The translations under genes were made by a program, and so were the position numbers. 64,000 nt of DNA, from positions 26,767-90,766 of the forward strand of contig WRPE01000005.1 in the NCBI GenBank assembly GCA_009773315.1, in the 5' to 3' direction. Shown here piece by piece: positions 48,483 to 57,414 of the stretch. The notes below the pieces were generated by a model. The model was not told where the DNA came from. It saw only the letters and a list, made by a program, of their open reading frames with translations, and ran no database searches. Every line of letters starts with the position of its first letter. Position 1 is the first letter of the stretch. Origin of the DNA: Syntrophaceae bacterium (GTDB lineage Bacteria > Desulfobacterota > Syntrophia > Syntrophales > Smithellaceae).

Positions 48483-49676
48483 TTATGATAATTTTCGCAC
48501 CAGCAATCCTTTAAGGTAGCGGCCTTCGGGATGTCCCAGACCCAACGGATGATCCGGCCCGGCTGTAAGTGTTGCCAGTAACTGCAAGTCGGCTTGCGCA
48601 TCGCGCGCCGCCCCCTGCACAATTTTGTAAAATAAATCTTCTTCGATAAAATTGGAGCAGGAAAATGTCGCCAGCATCCCGCCTCGGACCAGATGCTTCA
48701 TCGCCTGCATGTTGATTTCCTTATAGCCGCGGGAAGCTTTAGTCACATCGCGTTTGGTTTTCGCAAATGCAGGTGGATCAAGGATGATCAGATCAAACCT
48801 TTCCTGCATATCTCTTAAATATTGAAACACATCCGCCTCGACCACCGGATGATCCCCTGTTGGAAAGCCATTGAGGCGCAGATGTTCCGAAGCGGCGGCA
48901 CAGGCGGATTTGGAAATATCCAGAGAAACAACTTTTTTTGCCCCTCCCGCCGCCGAGTAAACTGAAAACGCGCCGGTATAGCAAAAACAGTTTAAAACGG
49001 TTGCGTCCTGAGACAGCGCGCCCAGCTTTTCTCTATTGCCGCGCTGATCCAAAAAGAAACCCGTTTTCTGCCCGCCGATAAAGTCCACGTCAAACAAATA
49101 ACCATTTTCCAGCACCCGCACGGCGCCTCTCTGATCTTCGCCGTAAATAAACCCTTTGCGCTCTTCGATCCCTTCCAGCCCGCGCGAACGCCCGGCGCTC
49201 TGCTCGTAAATTCTCGCCGGCTTCAAATGGGAAATCAAGGCATCCATAATATTTTGTTTTTGCTTTTCCATGCCGGCAGTGGTGATGGAGACGGCCAGTG
49301 TATCCTTATAAACATCCACAATCAGGCCGGGACATCCGTCGCCTTCGGCATTGATGAGGCGATAGGCGTTGGTCTTTGCGTTGATGAGCCTCTGACGCAG
49401 CCGGAACGCAGCATGCACGCGCTCATCCCAGAAAGTCGCGTCAACAGCCTTGTCGCAATCCCGGCTTAAAACACGAAAGGATATGTCCGTCCGGCTATTG
49501 AAAAATCCCAACGCCAACATCTGGCCTCTGGAATCTTTTGCCAACACGACATCGCCATCAGACGGTTGACCCTGAATCCCGGCAATCGCGCCGGAAAACA
49601 CCCACGGATGCCCGCGCAGTAGCGCCGCTTCCCTGCCGCTTTTCAACATTATTTCAGGATAATTTATTTTTGCCAT
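48483..49676 (-). CDS. Class I SAM-dependent rRNA methyltransferase (RlmI-like, PUA domain)
   Basis: GREAALLRGHPWVFSGAIAGI PUA, GQKTGFFLDQRGNR, VLNCFCYTGAFSVYSAAGGA, LDPPAFAK. Confidence 0.93.
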   Translation of the reverse strand: MAKINYPEIMLKSGREAALLRGHPWVFSGAIAGIQGQPSDGDVVLAKDSRGQMLALGFFNSRTDISFRVLSRDCDKAVDATFWDERVHAAFRLRQRLINAKTNAYRLINAEGDGCPGLIVDVYKDTLAVSITTAGMEKQKQNIMDALISHLKPARIYEQSAGRSRGLEGIEERKGFIYGEDQRGAVRVLENGYLFDVDFIGGQKTGFFLDQRGNREKLGALSQDATVLNCFCYTGAFSVYSAAGGAKKVVSLDISKSACAAASEHLRLNGFPTGDHPVVEADVFQYLRDMQERFDLIILDPPAFAKTKRDVTKASRGYKEINMQAMKHLVRGGMLATFSCSNFIEEDLFYKIVQGAARDAQADLQLLATLTAGPDHPLGLGHPEGRYLKGLLVRKLS

Positions 49677-49743
49677 GACGGCCTATCTAGCTTTTCGTGC
49701 TTGAATTTGCAAGCCGGAATGTACTATATGTATGTTCAACCTT

Positions 49744-49792
49744 GTAGGGGCGAATAACCTAAAAAAGTTACACGGTAATTATTCGCCCCTAC
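49744..49792. repeat. Inverted repeat GTAGGGGCGAATAACC...GGTAATTATTCGCCCCTAC
   Basis: Direct reading; upstream of manC. Confidence 0.85.
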
Positions 49793-49812
49793 TCATCATA
49801 TGGAGAAAACAC

Positions 49813-50889
49813 ATGCATGCAGTCATCATGGCCGGCGGAAGAGGAACAAGATTCTGGCCCAGGAGTCGGGAGAAAAAACCAAAACACCTGCTGGATATTG
49901 TCAGCGACCGGACTATTATTCAAGAGACGGTTGACCGGATCAGAGAGTTGATCAAACCCAAAAATATCCTGATCGTCACGGGTAAAAAACATGCGCGTGA
50001 ACTGATGAAACAAATGCCGGAAATCCCCGTGAAAAATATCATCATTGAACCCGTCGGCCGCAATACAGCTGCCTGCATCGGCCTGGCAGCGCTGCATATT
50101 CAAAAGAAAATGAAAGATGATATCATGGTCGTGCTGCCTTCCGATCACGCCATCGGCAACCCTGATAAATATCGATCTGTGATCGCCACGGCGGCCCGGG
50201 CGGCCGAAAGTGAAGACGCGCTGGTCACCATCGGCATTCAACCCACCGGACCACACACCGGCTTCGGCTATCTCGAAGGGGGCAAAGCGGTCGGAAGCGT
50301 TGGAGGCGATGAAGTGCTGCACGTAAAGTCAATCCGGGAAAAGCCGGATCTTGCCCTAGCCCGCAAATTCGTCAAAAGCGGTAGATTTTACTGGAACAGC
50401 GGCATGTTTGTCTGGAAAGCGTCAACCATTCTGCGGGCAATCGAACAGTATTTACCGGATCTGCATTCAGGCTTGATGACGATCAAAGGTTCACTGGGTA
50501 CAGATTCCGAAGCTAAAACCGTATCCAGGGTTTATCTGCGGCAGAAATCCATCTCCATCGATTATGGCGTGATGGAAAAGGCTAAAAACGTCTTCGTCAT
50601 TCCGGCCGAGTTCGGCTGGAGCGATGTGGGCAGTTGGGATGCGCTTTGGGATATCTCGAATAAAGACAATAAGAAGAACGCGCGAACCGGAAGCGGCATG
50701 GTCTTATTTGAAGACACGGAAGGCTCCCTGGTTTACAGTCCGGGCAAACTGGTGGCGTTGGTGGGCATGAAAGACGTCATCGTGGTCGAAACGAAGGACG
50801 CACTTTTGGTCTGCAAGAGAGGACAATCTCAGAATGTCAAGAAAATCGTGGACGTGCTGGAAGCCCTCGGGCAAACTCAGCTTCTCTGA
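49813..50889 (+). CDS. manC: Mannose-1-phosphate guanylyltransferase
   Basis: MHAVIMAGGRGTRFWPRSREKKPKHLLDI, IIEPVGRNTAACIGLAA, FYWNSGMFVWKA, FGWSDVGSWDALW. Confidence 0.93.
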   Translation: MHAVIMAGGRGTRFWPRSREKKPKHLLDIVSDRTIIQETVDRIRELIKPKNILIVTGKKHARELMKQMPEIPVKNIIIEPVGRNTAACIGLAALHIQKKMKDDIMVVLPSDHAIGNPDKYRSVIATAARAAESEDALVTIGIQPTGPHTGFGYLEGGKAVGSVGGDEVLHVKSIREKPDLALARKFVKSGRFYWNSGMFVWKASTILRAIEQYLPDLHSGLMTIKGSLGTDSEAKTVSRVYLRQKSISIDYGVMEKAKNVFVIPAEFGWSDVGSWDALWDISNKDNKKNARTGSGMVLFEDTEGSLVYSPGKLVALVGMKDVIVVETKDALLVCKRGQSQNVKKIVDVLEALGQTQLL

Positions 50890-51200
50890 TCTTCACCCGG
50901 AAAGACTTTCAGATAAACCGGCTTGCCCTTCACAGCAAAAGTTCCTTCCTGTAACGCTTTAATGATGACGTCAAGGCTCGTTCGTTCATCATCAAAAGCG
51001 ATAATCAGAAGGTTCGGCTGTCTGGTTTGATGTTTTCTGACACCATCGATTTTTTTCAGGATAGAACCTATCCTCTCGCTTGCCCCTCAAGAAAAGCACT
51101 CAGGCACGGCCAATTGCACGACGCTTTCCGCCGCTTGGACGCCACTGGCCAAAAACACCAGAGAAATAAACACCAGGAAGGTACTCGATATTTTTTTCAT
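50877..51200 (-). CDS. Candidate selenoprotein: secreted HMA-like domain protein with CxxU (in-frame TGA at codon 38)
   Basis: Manual translation: MKKISSTFLVFISLVFLASGVQAAESVVQLAVPECFS[TGA]GASERIGSILKKIDGVRKHQTRQPNLLIIAFDDERTSLDVIIKALQEGTFAVKGKPVYLKVFPGEDQRS*; RBS GTGGAGAG; HMA-like pattern; SECIS-like hairpin after TGA. Absent from ORF track. Confidence 0.7.
51058..51089 (-). promoter_or_regulatory. Candidate bacterial SECIS element including the TGA codon (51087..51089)
   Basis: Minus strand TGA-GGGGCAAGCGAG-AGGATA-GGTTC-TATCCT: perfect stem, G at loop start, loop ~19 nt from TGA. Confidence 0.6.
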
Positions 51201-51341
51201 AATCTCTCCACTTGGAACCGTTGTCTCGTCGCTATTCGCTTTTTAATTACGCCAAGTCGCCATAAGTTGCAACGGTAATTTACAATTGACAGGGTATCTT
51301 TTATCTGGAATAAAAACCTCAACAAAAAGAGAAAGAAAAAA

Positions 51342-51935
51342 ATGACTATTGCCTTATCGTTCCCCTTTATTTTGGCTTCTGCCTCGCCGCGCCGCAAAGA
51401 ACTTTTACGTTCCGTGGGATTAAAGTTGAAAATTATTCCGGCTCATGTTGACGAAACACATCTTGACGGCGAAAGCCCGCAAACTCACGTTCGAAGGCTT
51501 TCGATTGACAAAGCGACGGTCATCGCCGATCAACATCCGAAAGCCCTGGTGCTGGGCGCGGATACGATCGTTGTGATCGACAGCCTGATTTTGGGCAAAC
51601 CCAAAAACAAAAGCCAGGCGCGGGCAATGCTGGAGCGATTAAGCAACCGTCAGCATATCGTCTTCACCGGCTTTACAATTGTTTCAGCCGGTTCCGGGAT
51701 ATCAAAAACCAAAGTTGTCCGATCAGCCGTGCGATTTAAAAAAATAAGTCCAGAGGAAATGGACTGGTATGTCAACTGCGATGAGCCCTACGACAAGGCC
51801 GGTGGTTACGCCGTTCAAGGTAAGGGCGCGTGTTTCATCAAGGCGATCCGCGGCTCCTATACCAATGTCATCGGTTTGCCGCTTTGTGAAGTTTTGGAAG
51901 AATTAAAACGAATTGATGCGGTTCATTTCAGGTAA
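51342..51935 (+). CDS. maf: Maf family nucleotide pyrophosphatase
   Basis: FILASASPRRKELLRSVGLKLKIIPAHVDET, VLGADTIVVID, KAGGYAVQGKGACFIKAIRGSYTNVIGLPL. Confidence 0.95.
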   Translation: MTIALSFPFILASASPRRKELLRSVGLKLKIIPAHVDETHLDGESPQTHVRRLSIDKATVIADQHPKALVLGADTIVVIDSLILGKPKNKSQARAMLERLSNRQHIVFTGFTIVSAGSGISKTKVVRSAVRFKKISPEEMDWYVNCDEPYDKAGGYAVQGKGACFIKAIRGSYTNVIGLPLCEVLEELKRIDAVHFR

Positions 51936-51941
51936 GTCATC

Positions 51942-52634
51942 ATGGAAACAGACATCAGATCCAATATCAGTTTAATCCGGCAAAGAATTGAAGCCGCCTC
52001 AGCGCGCTCGGGACGCGATCCTCGAAGCGTCAGGCTGATGGCGGTGAGCAAAACCGTTGCCCTGGAGCGGATCCGAGAGGCTCTGGAAGCGGGCATCACA
52101 TTACTGGGTGAAAATTACGTTCAGGAAGCCCGGGAAAAGATTCCCGCCATCGGTCACGCTGCCGAATGGCATATGATCGGCCACTTACAAACCAACAAGG
52201 TTAAATACGTCGTCAACTTGTTTGACTGGATTCATTCCGTTGACCGCTTGGAACTGGCCCGTGAGCTGGACAAAAGAGCTGGGCAAAACAACCGTAGACT
52301 AAACGTTCTGATTGAAGTTAATGTCAGCGGAGAGGAATCCAAAAACGGCATGGAGCCCGACGCTGCGTTAGAACTTGTCAGGCAAGTTTCCCTTTTACCC
52401 AATATAAGCGTGCGCGGATTGATGACCATGCCGCCCTATTCCGATAACCCGGAAAATTCCCGCCCTTATTTTCAAGCGCTGCGCAAGCTGCGCGACGAAA
52501 TCAGCGCCGCTGCTATTCCCAACATTCGCATGGACGAACTTTCCATGGGCATGACTGACGATTTTGAAGTCGCCATTGAAGAAGGCACAACTATCATCCG
52601 CGTCGGCCGCGCCATCTTTGGAACAAGGTTATGA
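51942..52634 (+). CDS. YggS family PLP homeostasis protein
   Basis: LMAVSKTV, LLGENYVQEAREK, WHMIGHLQTNKVKYVV, LSMGMTDDFEVAIEEGTTIIRVGRAIFG. Confidence 0.95.
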   Translation: METDIRSNISLIRQRIEAASARSGRDPRSVRLMAVSKTVALERIREALEAGITLLGENYVQEAREKIPAIGHAAEWHMIGHLQTNKVKYVVNLFDWIHSVDRLELARELDKRAGQNNRRLNVLIEVNVSGEESKNGMEPDAALELVRQVSLLPNISVRGLMTMPPYSDNPENSRPYFQALRKLRDEISAAAIPNIRMDELSMGMTDDFEVAIEEGTTIIRVGRAIFGTRL

Positions 52635-52651
52635 AAACCATGTAGATGATT

Positions 52652-53599
52652 TTAATATACCACATTTTCCTGCTGCTTTACCCACGTCTTCACGTCTTTT
52701 AATAAAGCTTTTCTGAATTCATCCGGCTCCAAAATCACGATATGCGGAATCCAGGACTTGAGGATGTCGCGGATAGACTCGTAGTTGCCTACTCGGAAGA
52801 TGACGACAAGTGATCCATCAGGCTTGACTTCCCTGATCTCCTGAGTCGGGTACATCTTCCGCCGTCGAAAATAATCACTGACGGCTCTGCCCACGAGAAC
52901 GACAACTTCCAGATTACTCTCCTCTTCAAACCAGATATTAGCGCTTGACCGTAGTGCAGCATCAAGATTTTCCGGGAAAGCTTTGAAGCCCGCCTTTAAT
53001 GATCTCAAATCACCGATCTTGTCCATGGCATAGCGCTTGTGTTTCCCGGAATCCGGCTCATTGCCGATGAGATACCAGAAGCCGCTGAAGTAAACAACGC
53101 GGTAAGGCTCAAGATTGACGGAATGTGCGCCTTGCTTTGCAGCATACTGGAAGCTGACCTGTCTTTTCTCCCTGATGGCCTTCACAATCCGGTTCAGCAG
53201 GGCACTGTCCAAGTGGACAGCATCATTAATCTTTACGAAAACCGGCATATTGGTGACACAGTCATACAGACTGTTCAGGACAGAATCGGCAGCATTCTGG
53301 AAAGGTTGCCCCAACTGCCCGACAATGTTCTTCAAGGCTACCACCAGGGCCAGCTCCGTGTCGTCAAAGACCTCAAGGTTCTTTACCAGGTCTTTACTCA
53401 ACAGATAGTTGCCTTTCTGAATTTCATAGATAGGAAAACCGGATTCTTTAAGCAGCAAGAGATCACGCTGGATAGTCCGTGGGGTAGTCTGGAAGTATTC
53501 ACTTAGCCAAGTGCTGGAGACCTTCTCCTTTTCCATGAAGATCCGAAGAATTTGTCCCAGACGGATCAGTTTTGTCTGCGCGTTGCGGTCACGGGTCAT
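52652..53599 (-). CDS. WYL-domain transcriptional regulator (HTH-WYL), divergent from defence operon
   Basis: N-terminal HTH (STWLSEYFQTTPRTIQRDLLLLKESGFPIYEIQKGNYLL), WYL core (YRVVYFSGFWYLIGNEPDSGKHKRYAMDKIGDL). Confidence 0.9.
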   Translation of the reverse strand: MTRDRNAQTKLIRLGQILRIFMEKEKVSSTWLSEYFQTTPRTIQRDLLLLKESGFPIYEIQKGNYLLSKDLVKNLEVFDDTELALVVALKNIVGQLGQPFQNAADSVLNSLYDCVTNMPVFVKINDAVHLDSALLNRIVKAIREKRQVSFQYAAKQGAHSVNLEPYRVVYFSGFWYLIGNEPDSGKHKRYAMDKIGDLRSLKAGFKAFPENLDAALRSSANIWFEEESNLEVVVLVGRAVSDYFRRRKMYPTQEIREVKPDGSLVVIFRVGNYESIRDILKSWIPHIVILEPDEFRKALLKDVKTWVKQQENVVY

Positions 53600-53841
53600 G
53601 GTTTTTCTCCCTTCCCTTAAAGAAATAATATTATTCTGACAATAATAATGCGACGTACGGTTGTCGTTGTGACATTGAACTATCAGAGATTATCGATTAT
53701 GGTCAACTTAAAAAAGAAGAATTATTGACAAATCGTTAGTGAAATTTTATAGATAAAAGCCACTTGCCAAACACCAGACGAAACATTGAGTTTAAGTTTG
53801 CCAGAAAGCAGTTAATCGGCAGAAACAAATTGGAGTCGCGC

Positions 53842-54105
53842 ATGAGTAAACTCATATTTATTTGGAATATCGATCATAATAAAAAAGTGAAAATCAAGGA
53901 AATCAGAGAATATAATATTGTCAGAGAAAGCAGCGATGAAAAATCTGAATATTGCGTTGACGCTTTTGGATTTTTCCATGGTGCCGTCCGTGTATTCAAA
54001 GGAAGCAAGATGGATTGCATTGACTTCGTAGATTCTCTTACGGAAAGAACCGGAAACAAGCAGGAAGAGATGAATGAAAACTGTTTAGAAAAAAGGGGTG
54101 AATAA
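53842..54105 (+). CDS. Small hypothetical protein at start of defence operon
   Basis: ORF MSKLIFIWNIDHNKKVKIKEIREYNIVRESS...; co-directional, followed immediately by 54107 gene. Confidence 0.5.
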   Translation: MSKLIFIWNIDHNKKVKIKEIREYNIVRESSDEKSEYCVDAFGFFHGAVRVFKGSKMDCIDFVDSLTERTGNKQEEMNENCLEKRGE

Positions 54106-54106
54106 T

Positions 54107-54772
54107 ATGGCAAACGCAACAGATAATCTTGAACAAGCAGAGAAAATAGTTAATGGGATTGTATATGGACACATTGAAAAAGACCGTGCGTTAAATATAT
54201 GTCGTTGGCTCATGTCTTTTAACTCACAAGAAAAAGGCTTCAGCGTCAAATGCTACCAAACAAATGTCCCAGACATCAGGTTTTGTGTTGACAGAGGAAG
54301 CGACTGTGAAGGAAAAAAAATTCGAACCGTTTTTGTAACAATAAGATCAAATCTTCAAATATTATTTCATACAAAAAACACTGATTTCACATACCTTAAA
54401 CAAGATCAAAATGATATTTATTATATAATTCCTGAAGCTGGCAAAAAACTTGATATGGCAAGAATAAAATTTCATATTCTTGAAGCATATTGCCAAAAGA
54501 TTGACCAGCTTAAATTAAATTCCTCTATGTGCATTGGAACCAAAATCACCGAGACTATTGAAACAAATGACACTGCTATTAACTATTATACTTTTCAGAA
54601 AGAAGATTTTGAAAAAGCATACCGAACGATCGCCAAAAAAAACCAGAGTGTTTTCATAGATGCCGTTCTAGATCAGCTCGAACTTGGCGCGAAAACATTG
54701 GGGCATAAGCTGAAAAATAACTGGAGACTTGAAACTGAAAGAAACATCGCAATCTGGTCGAAGATGAAATGA
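54107..54772 (+). CDS. Hypothetical protein of defence operon
   Basis: MANATDNLEQAEKIVNGIVYGHIEKDRALNICRWLMSF...; co-directional, AT-rich. Confidence 0.6.
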   Translation: MANATDNLEQAEKIVNGIVYGHIEKDRALNICRWLMSFNSQEKGFSVKCYQTNVPDIRFCVDRGSDCEGKKIRTVFVTIRSNLQILFHTKNTDFTYLKQDQNDIYYIIPEAGKKLDMARIKFHILEAYCQKIDQLKLNSSMCIGTKITETIETNDTAINYYTFQKEDFEKAYRTIAKKNQSVFIDAVLDQLELGAKTLGHKLKNNWRLETERNIAIWSKMK

Positions 54773-55083
54773 TTCTCATCATCATTTTCCGGTGAGATGC
54801 AGTAATAAATCGAAAGAAATTGATATGAATTATAAATTTGATGAATATTATAAAACGTGGGATAAACATGGTGTTAAATTAACCTCCCGGATTGAAATAA
54901 CAAAAGATCATTTGGATCAAGTGACCGAGAAACCTGATGTTTGTGACGTTCTCCCTTTTATTGCTGAGTGCCCTGGAAAATGGCAGTAAGTAAGGAGTGA
55001 TAGCCGTAGTGACAGAAAAACATGAATAAACTAAGAAGAGAGGGCATTTTTAGATAAATTAATTTCTAAAGGGGGGCCATAAT

Positions 55084-55647
55084 ATGGCCATTGTAAGCGA
55101 ACAAAACAGGAAAATACTAAAAAACATGAAAAAAGAAGATGTAAAAAATGCTATGGACCTTTTTGATCAAAAATTCAGAAAGGATTTCGAAAAGACAAGG
55201 TGGAAAAAATATAGCCTATTACATAATGGGCAGTCATATCCACCCAAAGACCTTCTTAGATGTGTCATTGCTGGAATGACGAACTCCTTATATGACCGCG
55301 ATTCTGTAATAGGTGGTGGTCCTAGTATTAATAAATACTTTATTAACCTTGGCTTTACTGTTGAGAATAATGAAAAGCCGTCTGTTAATGTAAGTAAACC
55401 GAACCTCTATGCACGGCAGGAACCAACAAGCACCCCTCCTGCAGGCGAAATCCCAACCAGGGAAGAAATCAAAAAAATCCTTGGAGAAATAGCGCCTGAA
55501 GGAAGAGAAGTTGATGAAGATTCATTAAAGAGTAGAATAGAAGTTACTTTTAAACTTAAAAATCGAATGCTCATGCCCGACTGGTGGGAAATCACGAAAA
55601 AAAATCTCTTAGATTGGTCGAATAAGGACAGAAAGGACAAAGAATGA
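55084..55647 (+). CDS. Protein with ScoMcrA N-terminal-head-like region plus shared C-terminal module
   Basis: WKKYSLLHNGQSYPPKDLLRCVIAGM...SVIGGGPSINKYFINLGFTV resembles the head domain of ScoMcrA-type restriction enzymes; C-terminal EIPTREEIKKILGEIAPE...LMPDWWEITKKNLLDWSNK. Confidence 0.65.
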   Translation: MAIVSEQNRKILKNMKKEDVKNAMDLFDQKFRKDFEKTRWKKYSLLHNGQSYPPKDLLRCVIAGMTNSLYDRDSVIGGGPSINKYFINLGFTVENNEKPSVNVSKPNLYARQEPTSTPPAGEIPTREEIKKILGEIAPEGREVDEDSLKSRIEVTFKLKNRMLMPDWWEITKKNLLDWSNKDRKDKE

Positions 55648-56240
55648 CATACAGTAAGTATGCTGAAATGGCATTACGCTATGGGATAAAGCCGAATATT
55701 CCTATTACAGCAGAAGTATTAGACAAACTGAAAGAACAGTCAGAAATATTTGATTTAATATGGGGATCACAAGCTGCAATAAGCAACAATTCTTCACCGG
55801 CCATATTAAGTATAAGCACTATGGCTGAAATTCGAAGATTAAATGACCTGCTGCTCACACATCCGGCATTCAATAAAGAAAAATACAAAAATAGCAGGAA
55901 TGAAATAGAGAAACGTGCAGATAAACATTACTCTGTTGATGTGCGACATTCTCTCAAGCGTTTTACAGAACGACAAGAAAAAATCAGAATTAAGCTGGGC
56001 CTTAGCAATACAGGCAACACTAAAATGACAAAAGAGCATAAGGAATCTGAGTCTCCAGACAGTGAAATTCCTTCTAGGAATGAGGTTGAAGCGGCAATGC
56101 GCAATATCGGCAAACAAGTTCACGAAGATATTCTAAAAGAAACTTTGAATGCCGTCTTTACGAATCAGGGACGAAAACTCCGCAAGGATTGGTGGGAAGT
56201 AACCAAGAAAAATCTTGAAGAATGGTCTAAGAAAGGATGA
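55644..56240 (+). CDS. Hypothetical protein sharing the C-terminal DWWE(I/V)TKKNL module
   Basis: 4-nt overlap with upstream gene; EIPSRNEVEAAMRNIGKQVHEDILKETLNAVFTNQGRKLRKDWWEVTKKNLEEWSKK. Confidence 0.65.
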   Translation: MTYSKYAEMALRYGIKPNIPITAEVLDKLKEQSEIFDLIWGSQAAISNNSSPAILSISTMAEIRRLNDLLLTHPAFNKEKYKNSRNEIEKRADKHYSVDVRHSLKRFTERQEKIRIKLGLSNTGNTKMTKEHKESESPDSEIPSRNEVEAAMRNIGKQVHEDILKETLNAVFTNQGRKLRKDWWEVTKKNLEEWSKKG

Positions 56241-56243
56241 TTC

Positions 56244-57413
56244 ATGTCGCAAATAGATTATAACCCGTTGAAAAGGACCGTGAGAATGTGGGGAACTATG
56301 GAACATATCTATGACTATTATGAAGACAAAGATTATTTCTTCTCCCAGGAAATACTGACGCGCTATTTCCTGTCCCTTAAAACAAAGCCATTTGTTATCC
56401 TGACAGGGATCTCCGGCACGGGAAAGACGAAGATTGCCCAAGTCTTCGCGGAATACATGTGCCAAGGGCTTTCTTCTGAGGAAAAAGCAAAGCGCATCGC
56501 CTTTGTACCAGTGCGGCCTGACTGGATGGATAACAAGGGACTTCTGGGATATTATAATCTTCTTGATGAAAAATATCATGCCACACCAGTCTTGCAAATT
56601 CTACTGGAGGCATCAGAACATCAGGACAAGCCATATTTCATTATTCTCGATGAAATGAATCTGGCCAAGGTGGAACAGTATTTCTCCGATTTCCTGAGCA
56701 TCATGGAGAGCCGGACAACTGGAAATCTTTCCGGTGAACCGCTCTGTCTGCATTCGGCTACAAAGGCCGAAACGCCTGACGGGTGGGTCATTCCACAACG
56801 GATCATAATCCCGTCAAATGTCTATTTTACCGGGACCGTCAACGTGGATGAATCCACCTACATGTTCAGCCCGAAGGTTCTGGACCGGGCGAATGTTATC
56901 GAGTTCAACGAAGTGGATCTGGCAAGCTATGAAAAGGGGATTACTTCGGCTGATGGATGCATCCTGAAGGAACAGGATGTCAGAGAAAAACTGCTGCCGA
57001 TGGCGGGGGAAACGCCTTTCTGCAACAAGGCCGATTATACCAGAGCCCAGGAAATGGATAGCGATACCGGTGTGTATCTTTCAAAAATCCTGGAAATTCT
57101 CCATCCCCATCACCTCCATTTCGGCTTTCGCGTCGTCAATGAAATTTCCCGGTTTATCCTGCATGCCAGTGACATGCTCCAGGATTTTAAACTCGAAGAA
57201 ACGCTGGATATCCAGATCCTTCAGAAGATCCTACCCAAGTTTCACGGCACCCAGGCGAAACTGGAAGAACCGCTGGGAAAACTGCTGGCCTTTTGCAGCG
57301 GTGTAGAGTCTGAAGAAATTCCGGAAGATGCCCCGTTTCCCAGATCAGCGCAGAAACTGGCCAGGATGATCCAGAACCTGAAAATTCAAGGCTATGCGAG
57401 CTTTATCGAGTAA
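56244..57413 (+). CDS. McrB-like AAA+ ATPase
   Basis: FVILTGISGTGKTKIAQVFAEYM Walker A, YFIILDEMNLAKVEQYFSDFLSIMESR Walker B, NVDESTYMFSPKVLDRANVIEF. Confidence 0.88.
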   Translation: MSQIDYNPLKRTVRMWGTMEHIYDYYEDKDYFFSQEILTRYFLSLKTKPFVILTGISGTGKTKIAQVFAEYMCQGLSSEEKAKRIAFVPVRPDWMDNKGLLGYYNLLDEKYHATPVLQILLEASEHQDKPYFIILDEMNLAKVEQYFSDFLSIMESRTTGNLSGEPLCLHSATKAETPDGWVIPQRIIIPSNVYFTGTVNVDESTYMFSPKVLDRANVIEFNEVDLASYEKGITSADGCILKEQDVREKLLPMAGETPFCNKADYTRAQEMDSDTGVYLSKILEILHPHHLHFGFRVVNEISRFILHASDMLQDFKLEETLDIQILQKILPKFHGTQAKLEEPLGKLLAFCSGVESEEIPEDAPFPRSAQKLARMIQNLKIQGYASFIE

Positions 57414-57414
57414 T

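Noticed and set aside
51027-51278. 83-aa plus-strand ORF
   Set aside because: Lies antisense to the candidate selenoprotein, which has RBS, signal peptide and domain pattern; the plus ORF has none.
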